Shown here piece after piece: positions 1-8,945 of a stretch of 64,000 bases of DNA. Made by a program: the position numbers and the translations under genes. The notes beneath the pieces were generated by a model that made no database searches, was not told the origin of the DNA, and saw only the letters and a program-made list of their open reading frames with translations. Each line of letters begins with the position of its first letter. The stretch's first letter is position 1. Source of the DNA: Lachnospiraceae bacterium (GTDB lineage: Bacteria > Bacillota > Clostridia > Lachnospirales > Lachnospiraceae); the NCBI GenBank assembly GCA_021770345.1, contig JAETRD010000011.1, positions 62,001 through 126,000 of the forward strand, written 5' to 3'.

Positions 1-224
1 GCAGAGAGGGACGGCTCGCGGAAGTATTTCTGCGGGAACCGGAAACGGTCCTGCGGCGCATGACGCTCTTTTCGCGGGTCTGGGGCGCCGACGCGGAAGT
101 TGAGGAGGCGAACCTCGACACCTATGTACATTTCCTAAGAAAACGCTTTTCCACCGTAAAAAGCCGCCTCCTGCTCACCACCATCCGCGGCGTGGGCTAC
201 CGATTGGAGAATCCCGATGTTTAA
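1..224 (+). CDS. OmpR-family response regulator, C-terminal part (cut by window edge)
   Basis: An open frame with codons beginning at base 3 runs to TAA at 222-224. It has the signature of an OmpR/PhoB winged-helix DNA-binding domain: a Val-Trp-Gly segment, then Asn-Leu-Asp-Thr-Tyr-Val-His, then a basic recognition-helix tail ending in Arg-Gly-Val-Gly-Tyr-Arg-Leu. The receiver domain lies outside the window, so only about 73 residues are seen. The kinase gene that follows starts at 217 inside this frame (8-base overlap), so the two are translationally coupled and form one two-component system. Target genes are unknown. Confidence 0.9.
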   Translation, partial: REGRLAEVFLREPETVLRRMTLFSRVWGADAEVEEANLDTYVHFLRKRFSTVKSRLLLTTIRGVGYRLENPDV

Positions 225-1539
225 ACGATTACAGTTCCAACTGACCCTGCTCTGTTCCGCCGTGACCGGAATGCTTTTGTTGATTCTGACCATCGTCTGT
301 CTGGTTATCGCGGAAAAAAATCAGGAAAGGAGCCGCTACAGCTCTTTTTTAAGCCAGGTGTCCTCCATTCTGACCAATTTAGAACAGCAGGACGTAGTCT
401 CCCTCCAGTGGCTCAACCAGATGCGGGAAAAGAACGGCTGCGAATTTGTCATCTACGACAACGGCCTGCCCCTGTTTTCCCAGTGCCTGACGTCCCCCGA
501 AGAACAGCTCGGTGAGGAAATCATCGCACGCGCCATAGATACCGCAAGAGACGACTACGCGCTGGATCTGTTTTTCGACAACGGCAGCACCCTGCCCCGC
601 CATGCGGAATTTCCGCTGGCCGTCGGCAAGATGTCCTGCTATGTCTCGGCCGGCGTTATCCCAAAAAATAACGGCATCCTCTCCGTTCTGATTTTTTACG
701 ATCTGAGAGCGGCAAAGCGCGCCGTCCTCTCACAGCGCCTGTCGTTTGCGGCTGCGGATTTTTGCGTGCTGCTGCTCCTTTCGGCTTTCTACTATCTGTT
801 TACCGGCCGTATGCTGCAGCCCATTGCAGAAAACAACCGACGGCAGACGCACTTTGTCGCCTCCGCCTCCCACGAGCTGCGCACGCCGCTCGCGGTCATC
901 CTCTCCGGTGCGGAAGCCTTGGAGAAATCCGAAGACGCCGAAGGGCGGCGTCATTTTGGACAGCTCATCCGGCAGGAAGGACGCCGGATGGAAAAGCTCC
1001 TCTCGGACATGCTGCTGCTCGCAGGCTCCGATGCAAACACGCCTGCCCTCTCCCCCGCGCCGTGCCAGCCGGACGAGCTGCTGCTTTCCGCCTACGAAAA
1101 ATATGAGCTGCTTGCTGCGAGAAAGCAGATTTCCCTCTCCATGCGGCTGCCGGAAGACAGTCTTTCGGACATGTTCTGCGACGGCGACCGCATCCTGCAG
1201 ATTCTGTTCATCCTCCTTGACAACGCGCTTTTCTATACGCCGTCCGGCGGTTCGGTCACGCTCGCCTTAGACACCGACCGAAACGCTGCTCTCACGATTT
1301 TTCGCGTCATCGATACCGGCTGCGGTATCCCCGACGACGAAAAGCCGCATATTTTCGAACGCTTCTACCGTGCGGAGCGCTCCCGCACCGACAGGGAGCA
1401 TTTCGGCCTCGGCCTGTGCATCGCAAAGGAGCTCGCGGACGCCCACCGCGGGAAACTCCTCGTGACCGACAATCCGGGCGGCGGCACCTGCTTTTCGCTC
1501 GTGCTCAAAAACAATACCTCCGCAAAGCCGACCCTCTGA
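217..1539 (+). CDS. Sensor histidine kinase (partner of the upstream regulator)
   Basis: A 440-residue membrane kinase. One transmembrane helix lies at about 10-32, an extracellular region of roughly 145 residues follows, and a second helix lies at about 178-196. Only a very short linker leads to the phosphoacceptor box (SHELRTP, His219), so a full HAMP domain appears to be missing. The ATP-binding domain has an N box (LLDNALFYTP), G1 (DTGCGIPDDE), an F box (FERFYRAERSR) and G2 (GLGLCIAKEL). The start overlaps the end of the response regulator gene, which marks them as a cognate pair. The signal cannot be read from the sequence. A strong inverted repeat follows the stop. Confidence 0.95.
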   Translation: MFKRLQFQLTLLCSAVTGMLLLILTIVCLVIAEKNQERSRYSSFLSQVSSILTNLEQQDVVSLQWLNQMREKNGCEFVIYDNGLPLFSQCLTSPEEQLGEEIIARAIDTARDDYALDLFFDNGSTLPRHAEFPLAVGKMSCYVSAGVIPKNNGILSVLIFYDLRAAKRAVLSQRLSFAAADFCVLLLLSAFYYLFTGRMLQPIAENNRRQTHFVASASHELRTPLAVILSGAEALEKSEDAEGRRHFGQLIRQEGRRMEKLLSDMLLLAGSDANTPALSPAPCQPDELLLSAYEKYELLAARKQISLSMRLPEDSLSDMFCDGDRILQILFILLDNALFYTPSGGSVTLALDTDRNAALTIFRVIDTGCGIPDDEKPHIFERFYRAERSRTDREHFGLGLCIAKELADAHRGKLLVTDNPGGGTCFSLVLKNNTSAKPTL

Positions 1540-1574
1540 CTGCAAGCCGGGTACGGTAGCACACGCAGACAGGC

Positions 1575-1606
1575 AGGGGGGAGCCGCCATACGGCAGCTC
1601 CCCCTG
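1575..1606. terminator. Hairpin between converging genes
   Basis: A GC-rich inverted repeat (GGGGGAGC near 1577-1584 against GCTCCCCC near 1597-1604, with further G-C pairs inside) separates the + kinase gene from the - trpS gene. It has no long T run on either side, so it may be a weak bidirectional terminator. Confidence 0.6.
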
Positions 1607-1622
1607 TCCCTTACAGATATTC

Positions 1623-2711
1623 TTATTTCGCGTATTTTGCCCGCTGCTCCGCGAGGAACTCCGGCGTCTCGAAATAGTCGATCTTCATCGCATGTTTTAC
1701 CTCGGCGAGCGTCTCTGCGGCCGCCGCCTGCGCCTTTTTCGTGCCCTCGCGCAGAATCTCGTACACGTCGTCGATTCTGCTCTCATACTCCGCGCGCCGC
1801 GCGCGGATCGGCGCCAGCTCCTCCTGCATCACATGGTTTAAAAACTTCTTGACTTTCACATCCCCGAGACCGCCGCGCATATAGTGCGCTTTGAGCTCGT
1901 CGAGATTCGCGTACTCCGGCAGATATTCGGCGAAATGCCCGTCCGTGCAGAACGCGTCGAGATAGGTGAACACGGTGTTCCCCTCAAGCTTGCCCGGATC
2001 CTCGATCCGGATATGGTCCGGGTCGGTAAACATTGACATGACTTTTTTCTTTACCTCCGCCTCGGACTCGGAGAGGTAGATACAGTTCCCGAGCGATTTG
2101 CTCATCTTCGCCTTGCCGTCCGTGCCCGGCAGACGCAGGCATGCCTTGTTCTCCGGCAGCAGGATCTGCGGGTCGACAAGCGTGTCGCCGTACACAAAGT
2201 TAAACTTGTGCACGATCTCTTTCGTCTGCTCGAGCATCGGCATCTGATCCTCCCCGACCGGAACCGTCGTCGCCCGAAACGCCGTGATATCCGCGGCCTG
2301 GCTGATCGGATAATTGAAAAATCCCACCGGGATGCTCGCCTCGAAATTGCGCATCTGAATCTCCGCCTTCACCGTCGGATTGCGCTGCAGTCTGGACACC
2401 GTCACCAGATTCTGGTAATAAAAGGTCAGCTCCGTCAGCTCCGTCACATAGGACTGGATAAAAATATTGGACTTCGCCGGGTCGATTCCGACCGACAGAT
2501 AGTCAAGCGCCACCTCCATGATATTGTCCCGCACCTTCGCCGGATTGTCCGCATTGTCGGTCAGCGCCTGCGCGTCGGCAATCATAATATATATTTTATC
2601 GTATTCTCCCGAATTCTGAAGTTCCACTCTGCGCTTCAGTGAACCCGCATAATGTCCCACATGCAGCTTTCCGGTGGGACGATCGCCTGTCAAAATAATT
2701 TTCTCTGCCAT
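1623..2711 (-). CDS. trpS: Tryptophan-tRNA ligase
   Basis: A class I aminoacyl-tRNA synthetase of 362 residues that charges tRNA-Trp with tryptophan in the cytoplasm. The N terminus carries a HIGH-type motif ([17 protein letters not shown]) and the KMSKS loop is intact ([10 protein letters not shown]). The interior has the usual VPVGEDQ segment. The frame stays open for 38 more codons upstream, but the start at 2711 is preceded by GAGGT at good spacing and gives the normal family length. No T-box leader is visible in the 225 bases upstream. Paralogues elsewhere in the genome cannot be excluded. Confidence 0.96.
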   Translation of the reverse strand: MAEKIILTGDRPTGKLHVGHYAGSLKRRVELQNSGEYDKIYIMIADAQALTDNADNPAKVRDNIMEVALDYLSVGIDPAKSNIFIQSYVTELTELTFYYQNLVTVSRLQRNPTVKAEIQMRNFEASIPVGFFNYPISQAADITAFRATTVPVGEDQMPMLEQTKEIVHKFNFVYGDTLVDPQILLPENKACLRLPGTDGKAKMSKSLGNCIYLSESEAEVKKKVMSMFTDPDHIRIEDPGKLEGNTVFTYLDAFCTDGHFAEYLPEYANLDELKAHYMRGGLGDVKVKKFLNHVMQEELAPIRARRAEYESRIDDVYEILREGTKKAQAAAAETLAEVKHAMKIDYFETPEFLAEQRAKYAK

Positions 2712-2892
2712 AATTACCTCTTTTCTGCAAGGTGAACACCGATCCGTCCGTGCATCTGCCAGCCTTTCCCCTGCACTTTTCACATATTCTTTGTCTATTA
2801 TACATGTTTTTTTTGTGCGGGGCAAATTTATTTTGTATCACCTCCGGCGTGCCGTCTGGCGTGCCATCCGGCAAAATCTGCAAACACAACTG

Positions 2893-2926
2893 AGGGGTGC
2901 GGCTGTCTGCCGCACCCCTTTCTTTC
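2893..2926. terminator. Hairpin downstream of the DUF6033-like gene
   Basis: A perfect 10-bp stem (AGGGGTGCGG at 2893-2902, CCGCACCCCT at 2910-2919) with a 7-base loop. The T-rich tail is on the + strand, whereas the gene that needs termination is on the - strand, so its direction is uncertain. Confidence 0.55.
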
Positions 2927-2936
2927 GTCTTATCTC

Positions 2937-3710
2937 TTATAATGTATAGTCAAAATTCTGTCCCAGCGCTTTCTCCGCCTTCGTCATATGCGGGTCCTCA
3001 TAGCCGGTCGTCAAAATGTTATTGATCTTACGAAACAGGTCATTCCACGAATTTGCCGTCACGGTCACATAATTGCCGGAATCCCGGTTCCCGGTCCCTT
3101 CCGCTCCGTCTTTCCGATCCTCGGCGCGCTTTTCGGCCGCTTCTTTCGCGGCTTCCTTTCTGTCCTTCGCATTCTCGGCGCGCTTCTGTTCGATGCGGTC
3201 CCTCTGCTTCGCAAGAGATTTGTCCACCACTGCAAAGAAAGACGCATTCCCGTGATCGTCAATCGTCATGCCGTAGGATTTGACACCGTCTGCATTGCTT
3301 CCGAGGCTTTTTTTCGCCTGACTAAGCTGCAACATCGCATTGTCTAAGATACCCTCGTATTTCTTGCGGATATTCTCGTCGGCCGCCATCTGCTCGATCT
3401 TGTCTTCGTCAATCAGAACAAGAAGCTCTTTGGAGCTCTGATACATCCCCTTATTCCGCTCCGCCTCATCCTTCATCGCCGAGGAGACGAGAATGAAATC
3501 CATGTTGGAATATTTTGCCCGCAGCCTGTCATAGTACTTCTGCGCCCGCTCACTCAGCTTCGGCTCGCCGATGGTCCGCCCCGATACCCGGTTCTTCTTC
3601 GCGGTATTTTCCGTCTCTTTTGCAGTCTCGTTTTTCTTCGTCTGCTCTGTGCGGTACGAATACTCCGACGCGTAGGATGTCACCGCACTGTTATTGCTGA
3701 TCTGTCCCAT
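2937..3710 (-). CDS. DUF6033-like charged protein of unknown function
   Basis: A 257-residue protein with no signal peptide or membrane segment. The N-terminal 60 residues are Ser/Thr/Lys-rich and probably disordered. The middle has the pattern YYDRLRAKYSNMDFILVS followed by a stretch on a Leu-Val-Leu-Ile-Asp-Glu-Asp strand. A long Lys/Glu/Arg/Ala-rich segment at about 175-225 looks like a charged helix or coiled coil. The start at 3710 is chosen over an ATG 20 codons upstream because GGGAGG sits correctly before it. The layout resembles proteins annotated as DUF6033 in Lachnospiraceae (from memory). Function is unknown. Confidence 0.75.
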   Translation of the reverse strand: MGQISNNSAVTSYASEYSYRTEQTKKNETAKETENTAKKNRVSGRTIGEPKLSERAQKYYDRLRAKYSNMDFILVSSAMKDEAERNKGMYQSSKELLVLIDEDKIEQMAADENIRKKYEGILDNAMLQLSQAKKSLGSNADGVKSYGMTIDDHGNASFFAVVDKSLAKQRDRIEQKRAENAKDRKEAAKEAAEKRAEDRKDGAEGTGNRDSGNYVTVTANSWNDLFRKINNILTTGYEDPHMTKAEKALGQNFDYTL

Positions 3711-3797
3711 AAGTTTCCTCCCTGAAAAATGCCTGTTTAAAATCCCTTTATCTGGTATATATATCGGCATCCGGGAGGATTTTTTTACCTTTTGTCC

Positions 3798-4877
3798 CTA
3801 AACTTTCCACAGATGAATGATTTCCCTGTCGTTTAGTTTTTTTAAGAATGCCAGTCCGAAGGGCACGCCGAAAAGCCCGATCAGGCCGAACACCTTAAGC
3901 CCTATGATCATACCCGGGAGCATCACGACCGGCGACAAACCCATCTGGTGCCCCACAAGCTTCGGCTCCACAATATTGCGCACCACGGTGATCACGAGAT
4001 AAAGCGCGAGCACGCCGAAGCCCATCCCGAGGTTTCCCGCCGAAATTGCGATCACCGCCCACGGAATCAGCACGGTTCCCGTCCCGAGCACGGGTAGAAT
4101 ATCGAGCACCGCAATCACAAATGCGATCACAAATGCACCATCTATCGAAAGAATCAGAAATCCGACTGCGAGCTCCCCAAACGTCATCGCAAGAATCAGC
4201 GCATATGCAAACAGCCAGCGCCCGAATGTCCCCATCGAGTCCCGCTTCAGTTCATCCACAGACTGCTGCCACCGCTCCGGGATCTGCCGCTTTAAAAACT
4301 CCAGTATCTCCGAAATCTCAAGCTCCATAAACACGGTCGCGATCACCGTGATCAGCAGGTTCATGCATGCCCCGGGAAGCCATGCCGCAATCCCTGACAT
4401 TCCGTCTATCACCGTGTCCGAGACGCTTGCCAGCATCCGCTCGGCATTCGCAAAGGTTCCGTCCGATACGGCCAGGCGTCCCGGCTCCTGCTCTCCTCTT
4501 ATAACGCCCTCGAGCCAGCCGGCGCCCTTTTCGACCATCGGCAGAAGCGTCCGGGTCAGGAAATCCGTAATCTCCGCAAACGCGTCCTGCACGAGAGAAA
4601 ACGCTCTGCTCCCGAACAGATACAAAAGCACCGCGATCAGGGCATAAAATCCGATCACCGCCGTCAGTGCGAGAATCTGCCGCTTGATATGGCTCTTTCT
4701 CGCCGCATAATCCACCGGTACTTTCAGCGCAAGCGCGACCGCAAACGCCACGACAAACGGCAACAGCACCGAACCTGCGCACTTTACGACGGCCACGGCG
4801 ATCAGCCCCCAGATCACCCAGTATGCAACTTTCACGAGAAATATTTTCTGACGCTCTATCCGTTCTTTTTCTTCCAT
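3798..4877 (-). CDS. AI-2E family transporter (PerM/YdiK-type membrane protein)
   Basis: A polytopic membrane protein of 359 residues. A first pair of hydrophobic helices lies at about 15-60, a large soluble insert at about 90-190, and a cluster of four to five helices in the C-terminal half. The C-terminal block (VLDILPVLGTGTVLIPWAV, then GMIIGLKVFGLIGLFGVPFG) is the hallmark of the AI-2E/UPF0118 family. The start at 4877 has GGGAG upstream; a longer frame reaches into the preceding gene and is not supported. The family name comes from one member proposed to export autoinducer-2, and others are ion antiporters, so the substrate is open. Confidence 0.9.
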   Translation of the reverse strand: MEEKERIERQKIFLVKVAYWVIWGLIAVAVVKCAGSVLLPFVVAFAVALALKVPVDYAARKSHIKRQILALTAVIGFYALIAVLLYLFGSRAFSLVQDAFAEITDFLTRTLLPMVEKGAGWLEGVIRGEQEPGRLAVSDGTFANAERMLASVSDTVIDGMSGIAAWLPGACMNLLITVIATVFMELEISEILEFLKRQIPERWQQSVDELKRDSMGTFGRWLFAYALILAMTFGELAVGFLILSIDGAFVIAFVIAVLDILPVLGTGTVLIPWAVIAISAGNLGMGFGVLALYLVITVVRNIVEPKLVGHQMGLSPVVMLPGMIIGLKVFGLIGLFGVPFGLAFLKKLNDREIIHLWKV

Positions 4878-4966
4878 GTAAATCTCCCACCCACAAATCT
4901 TCTCCTGATTATTTATATCCACCTTCTTTCCTATCATACTCGCAATGTTTGTTTTTATTTTGTTAA

Positions 4967-6001
4967 TTAATTTGAAAAATACGCCTCCGCCAGCCGGACG
5001 GCGATTTCCTTTGCCGCAGTACTCGACACATCCTTCCCGTCCGTCTGCCCCAGATACACGCAAAAGTACACCCTCTCTTCCCCGCGCTCCGCAAACCCGG
5101 TAAACCACGCGTCCACAACGATTCCGTGCGCCATGCCCATCCCGGTCTTCCCGTAGACCGAAACGGCCGCCCCCTCTTCCTCATCTTCGTCTGTGCCCGT
5201 GTCTCCCTGCACCAGCATCACCTCTTTTAACCGCTCTCTCGTATCCTTCGAATAGACCGAGTCCTCTCCGAAGATGCGCTCCATCACCTCCGTCTGCTCC
5301 CTCGGTGAAATCGCCAGCGACGATTCAATCCAGAAGCCGGTCAATGCACGGTTGCCGTTATTCGTATTCAGGTTTCCCTCCCAGTCGGAAATATCGCAGT
5401 TCCCGTACATAAGCTTATCCAGCTCCTTCTGCATCCGCTCCCGCCCGATCTCGTCTGTGACTTCTCTGAAATACCAGACGCAGGATGTGCGAAATGCCTC
5501 GTCAAAGCCAATGTCGTGATTCCAGTTTTCATTCCAGAATGTCTCACCGCTCCAGGTGCGCACCGACTGCTTCGGATCTATGACCCCGCTCTCGAGTCCG
5601 ATCAGAGACGAGATAATCTTAAACGTCGAGCACGGCGATCTTCTTGTCCCGGCAAGCGAGGCGTTATAAACCGTATATTGCTGCGCTGACGCATCATACA
5701 AAACCGCCGCGCCGACCAGTCCGTCAAAATAGCCCGACCAGTCCGCATCTGCCGTCTGCGGCTCTTTCATTTCTGCGGCAGTCGCCTGCCCCGCTTCCTC
5801 CGTCGCCTCTATCATTTCCCGCTCCGAAATCACCGGCTGCTCCGTCTGATTGCTCTCTGAAATTTCCGACACCTGTGCCGCTTCCTGCCCCAAACCCGCC
5901 CGGCTCTCCTGCCGTGGAGCATTCCCGGAGCAGCCGCCGATCATCAGCGCGGCCGCCAGCACCAGACAAATGGCATTTCTAAAAAAACTCCCTTTTCTCA
6001 T
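4967..6001 (-). CDS. Class D (OXA-type) beta-lactamase lipoprotein
   Basis: A 344-residue secreted serine beta-lactamase. The signal peptide ends in a lipobox (Ile-Gly-Gly-Cys24), so it should be anchored to the outside of the membrane. About 60 residues of Glu/Thr/Ala-rich linker follow. The catalytic domain carries all class D landmarks: STFK with Ser125 and Lys128, TSCVWYF (the S-x-V motif), YGN (MYGNCDIS), a FWIESSLAISPREQ helix and YGKTGMG (K-T-G). The start at 6001 is preceded by GGAG; 17 further upstream codons are ignored. The expected reaction is hydrolysis of penicillins. A BlaR-like sensor domain role is less likely because there is no transmembrane signalling portion. Confidence 0.92.
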   Translation of the reverse strand: MRKGSFFRNAICLVLAAALMIGGCSGNAPRQESRAGLGQEAAQVSEISESNQTEQPVISEREMIEATEEAGQATAAEMKEPQTADADWSGYFDGLVGAAVLYDASAQQYTVYNASLAGTRRSPCSTFKIISSLIGLESGVIDPKQSVRTWSGETFWNENWNHDIGFDEAFRTSCVWYFREVTDEIGRERMQKELDKLMYGNCDISDWEGNLNTNNGNRALTGFWIESSLAISPREQTEVMERIFGEDSVYSKDTRERLKEVMLVQGDTGTDEDEEEGAAVSVYGKTGMGMAHGIVVDAWFTGFAERGEERVYFCVYLGQTDGKDVSSTAAKEIAVRLAEAYFSN

Positions 6002-6097
6002 CGTCAGTCTCCTCTGCAAAAAAGAACCATGAAACCTTATTCCAGGTCTCATGGCTCCATCTTTCTCTCAAAACAACACGCATTTTCCTTCTGACCG

Positions 6098-7156
6098 CTA
6101 TGCATCCAGCCGCAGCATATAGATGCAGTTTGGCTTATCAACCTTCACACAGGCACTCTCCTGCAGCGAATACCCCCTGTCAAAATCAATGCGGTAAGTA
6201 AAGATATCGTTGGAATTATTGTTCAGCGTCAGATAATGCCGCTCGTCGGGGTAAACCGCGAGCACCTTCGGATAATCGCTGTTGACCCTCGTCGCAAACG
6301 CAACCGACAGCTTTCCCGTCAGGGAATCAATCTCATAGCAGATGACCGAATTGATGCCGGCGTTGCTGACAAACAGATACTGCCCGCTCTTGGAGACTTC
6401 CATCCCGGAGGCCGCGCAAAGATCGTCCTCCCTGCCGTCCACCGTGGAAATGCTCTGTATTTTCTCAAAGTACGGCTCGTTTTTCTTCACGGAATATTTG
6501 TATACCTCCACCTCATTTGACAGCTCGTAAAGAATGTAGGCAAACTTTCCGTTCTTCGAGAAGCGGATCATCCGGGGCGCCGACTCGATGGCGCCGCGCA
6601 CGATATCGATCAGCTCAAGCTTTCCCTTCTCGTAGTCCACGCGGTATATTTTGACCTGGTCTAAGCCGTTGTCCACGGCGCAGAGGAATTTCTGGTCCGG
6701 TGTCAGCTTCACACAGTCCACATGCGGAATAAAGTTGCGCTGTGCAATGCTTCTCCCCATCCCCTTGTGGAACACGCCGTCGGCAATCTCGCCGATGCTG
6801 CCGTCCTCGCGCAGACGCATCATGCTGACTCTGCCGTCATGGTGACCGCCGACGAAAAGATAGCGGTTCTTGTCGTCCACCTCCACATAACAGCCGCGCA
6901 TGCCGCCGATCCACTGCTTATTCATCGGTGTGAGGTCGCCGTCCTCCTCAATCTGAAACGCTTCCACCCCTTCATCCGCAATGGAATAGAGGAACTTGTG
7001 ATTCTTCGACACCACAAGATCGGATGGGTTGTTAATCGGCACCACCTTGCGCTCCGCAAGCTTCCCCTGCTCCACATCCACATCATAGATATGGATTCCG
7101 ACACTGTTCTCATGGGTGTAAGTGCCCACATATGCAACATATCTTTTCTGTTTCAT
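6098..7156 (-). CDS. Lactonase family beta-propeller protein (6-phosphogluconolactonase-like)
   Basis: A 352-residue cytoplasmic seven-bladed propeller of the lactonase (YkgB/Pgl) family. It starts with the typical YVAYVGTYTHENSVGIHIYDVD repeat unit, and repeated blades with V-x-L-T-P-D-x-K-F-L-C-A-V-D-N follow, including the family PHVDCVKLTPD segment. Members hydrolyse 6-phosphogluconolactone in the oxidative pentose phosphate pathway, but many have untested substrates. The gene follows the U32 peptidase gene with a 14-base gap and is probably cotranscribed. The start at 7156 is chosen because GGTGG lies just before it; an in-frame codon at 7168 also exists. Confidence 0.85.
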   Translation of the reverse strand: MKQKRYVAYVGTYTHENSVGIHIYDVDVEQGKLAERKVVPINNPSDLVVSKNHKFLYSIADEGVEAFQIEEDGDLTPMNKQWIGGMRGCYVEVDDKNRYLFVGGHHDGRVSMMRLREDGSIGEIADGVFHKGMGRSIAQRNFIPHVDCVKLTPDQKFLCAVDNGLDQVKIYRVDYEKGKLELIDIVRGAIESAPRMIRFSKNGKFAYILYELSNEVEVYKYSVKKNEPYFEKIQSISTVDGREDDLCAASGMEVSKSGQYLFVSNAGINSVICYEIDSLTGKLSVAFATRVNSDYPKVLAVYPDERHYLTLNNNSNDIFTYRIDFDRGYSLQESACVKVDKPNCIYMLRLDA

Positions 7157-7170
7157 GACTACCACCATCC

Positions 7171-8397
7171 TTATTCTTTTCTTCGCAAAATATCATACAT
7201 GGCAAGCGGACAACCCAGATCGATATAGAGCACCTGCTTCGGATGAGGCGCGGATGCAAGCTCGTTTCCCTCCTCGTCTGCAATGTGCCTTACGGTCACG
7301 GTCAGATTTTCTCCGCCCGGCTTCATGACCTCGATTTCTTCGCCCACGGAAAACTTATTGCGCTGCTCGATGCGGTACCTCCCCGCCTCGTTGCGCTCTC
7401 CCACGATTCCGAGATAGGTATACTCCTTCACATATGTGCTGTTCTCATAGATCTGCGTCTCCTCGGAGGGTTTCCCGAAGAAAAAACCGGTGGTGAACTG
7501 CCGGTATGTGCAATTGCCGATCTGGTCGAGATACCAGGGCAGATGTTCTCTGTAGCGTTCCGGCGATTCCGTGTAATCGTCAATCGCCTTCCGGTAGGTA
7601 CGCGCCACGGTTGCCACATATAGTGCTGTCTTCATTCTACCCTCTATTTTGAAACTGTCAATACCCGACTCGACCAATTCCGGAATATGTTCAATCATGC
7701 ACAAATCTTTTGAGTTGAAAATAAAGGTTCCGCGCTCATTCTCGTAAACCGGGAAATACTCACCCGGGCGCGTCTCCTCCACGACCGCATAGTTCCAGCG
7801 GCAGGGGTGCGTGCAGGCTCCCCGGTTCGCGTCCCTGCCGGTAAAATAATTCGACAGCAGACATCTCCCCGAGTATGAGATGCACATCGCCCCGTGGATA
7901 AACGTCTCTATCTCGAGTTCGTCCGGGATATGTGCGCGAATCTCGCGGATTTCGGCAAGCGAAAGCTCCCTGGCCGAGACGACGCGGCTCGCTCCGAGCG
8001 AATGCCAGAAGCGGTATGTCCCGTAATTCGTGTTGTTCGCCTGCGTGCTGATATGGCGGGGAATTTCCGGACATACCTCCTTTGCAAGCATAAAGACCGC
8101 GGGGTCCGCGATAATCAGCGCATCCGGTCCGATGTCCCGAAGCTCCTCAAAATAGTTCCGCACTCCCTCAAGATCTTCGTTGTGCGCCAGAATATTCGCA
8201 GTCACATACACCGACACGCCGCGGGCGTGGGCGAATGCGATCCCCTCCTTCATCTCCTCCATGGAAAAGTTTTTTGCCTTTGCCCGAAGGCCGAACGCCT
8301 CTCCGCCGATATATACCGCATCCGCCCCGTAGACGACGGCCACCTTCAGCACTTCAAGACTGCTCGCCGGTATCAGCAGCTCCGGTTTTTTTGTCAT
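7171..8397 (-). CDS. U32 family peptidase-like tRNA uridine hydroxylation protein (TrhP-like)
   Basis: A 408-residue member of the U32 'collagenase' family. The family signature EIETFIHGAMCISYSGRC is complete, and two more cysteines follow in ACTHPC, as in the iron-sulfur-binding RlhA/TrhP proteins. In Bacillus and E. coli these proteins introduce 5-hydroxyuridine at tRNA position 34 (TrhP) or hydroxycytidine in 23S rRNA (RlhA), with prephenate linked to the reaction. The neighbour trmR methylates the TrhP product, which favours the tRNA role. B. subtilis has two such genes (yrrN, yrrO); only one is here. Protease activity is unlikely to be its true function. Confidence 0.88.
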   Translation of the reverse strand: MTKKPELLIPASSLEVLKVAVVYGADAVYIGGEAFGLRAKAKNFSMEEMKEGIAFAHARGVSVYVTANILAHNEDLEGVRNYFEELRDIGPDALIIADPAVFMLAKEVCPEIPRHISTQANNTNYGTYRFWHSLGASRVVSARELSLAEIREIRAHIPDELEIETFIHGAMCISYSGRCLLSNYFTGRDANRGACTHPCRWNYAVVEETRPGEYFPVYENERGTFIFNSKDLCMIEHIPELVESGIDSFKIEGRMKTALYVATVARTYRKAIDDYTESPERYREHLPWYLDQIGNCTYRQFTTGFFFGKPSEETQIYENSTYVKEYTYLGIVGERNEAGRYRIEQRNKFSVGEEIEVMKPGGENLTVTVRHIADEEGNELASAPHPKQVLYIDLGCPLAMYDILRRKE

Positions 8398-8400
8398 GTC

Positions 8401-8945
8401 TTATCCCTCGCTCCCCGTATCGTTCTTTTTCGTGCTCACCGTGATGCCGTCGCCGACAGGCAGCACCGCCGTCACCAGATCCCCGCTGTGCGTCAGCGCG
8501 TACAGGTAATCCCTCATGCGTTTGTGTATCGTCCGATTCCTGCGGGTTACCGCAAACCTTGACTCAATGATATCCCCGTCCTGCAGCACATTGTCGGAGA
8601 CAAGCACCCCGTCCGCCGAAAGCAGCCTTAAAATCTCCGGCAGAAAATGAATGTACTGTCCCTTTGCCGCATCCATAAAGATAAAATCATAGGGACCCTG
8701 CAGTGTCTTTAACACGTCCGCGGCGTCCCCGACAAGCAGCGTAATCCGATCTTCAAGTCCGGCCCGCCCGAAATTCTCCCTGGCAATCGGAATCCGCTTT
8801 TCGTAAGCTTCAGGAACGTCTGCATCTCCTTGCGGATAATCGGCACGCGGGTCTCTGCGGCTTCTTTTTCAATGCGATCCAGAATCGCCGTATTGCCGGT
8901 CTCGAGGGAATTGATATAGGTCACAAGACGCTCGTCGACGATCAT
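8401..8945 (-). pseudogene. Broken O-methyltransferase (TrmR/YrrM-like tRNA 5-hydroxyuridine methyltransferase)
   Basis: Two frames together encode most of a class I O-methyltransferase. Codons from 8945 give the usual N terminus (MIVDERLVTYINSLETGN to EMQTFLKL). After about 8805-8810 the homology continues in another frame with YEKRIPIAREN, then DRITLLVGDAADVL, FIFMDAAKGQY and the C-terminal LVSDNVLQDG. The segment that should lie between, about 36 residues with the glycine-rich SAM-binding motif I, is missing. The junction is AAGCTT, which fits both flanks, so deletion between short direct repeats is likely. The reading frame ends early at residue 78. The gene starts in an ATGA overlap with the mltG-like gene. 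It should be inactive. Confidence 0.85.

Noticed and set aside
2712-2936. T-box leader before trpS
   Set aside because: No AGGGTGGNACCGCG-type antiterminator sequence or specifier stem could be seen in the region upstream of the start.
3798-4877. Autoinducer-2 exporter linked to luxS
   Set aside because: The family name is not evidence of AI-2 export, and luxS is 18 kb away in a separate unit.
8805-8810. Cloning or vector artefact at the AAGCTT (HindIII) site
   Set aside because: Both flanks encode adjoining parts of the same protein family in order, so a natural or assembly deletion is simpler; read data would decide.
8401-8945. Programmed frameshift in the trmR-like gene
   Set aside because: There is no slippery heptamer, and a frameshift alone would not restore the missing motif I segment; a deletion explains both.
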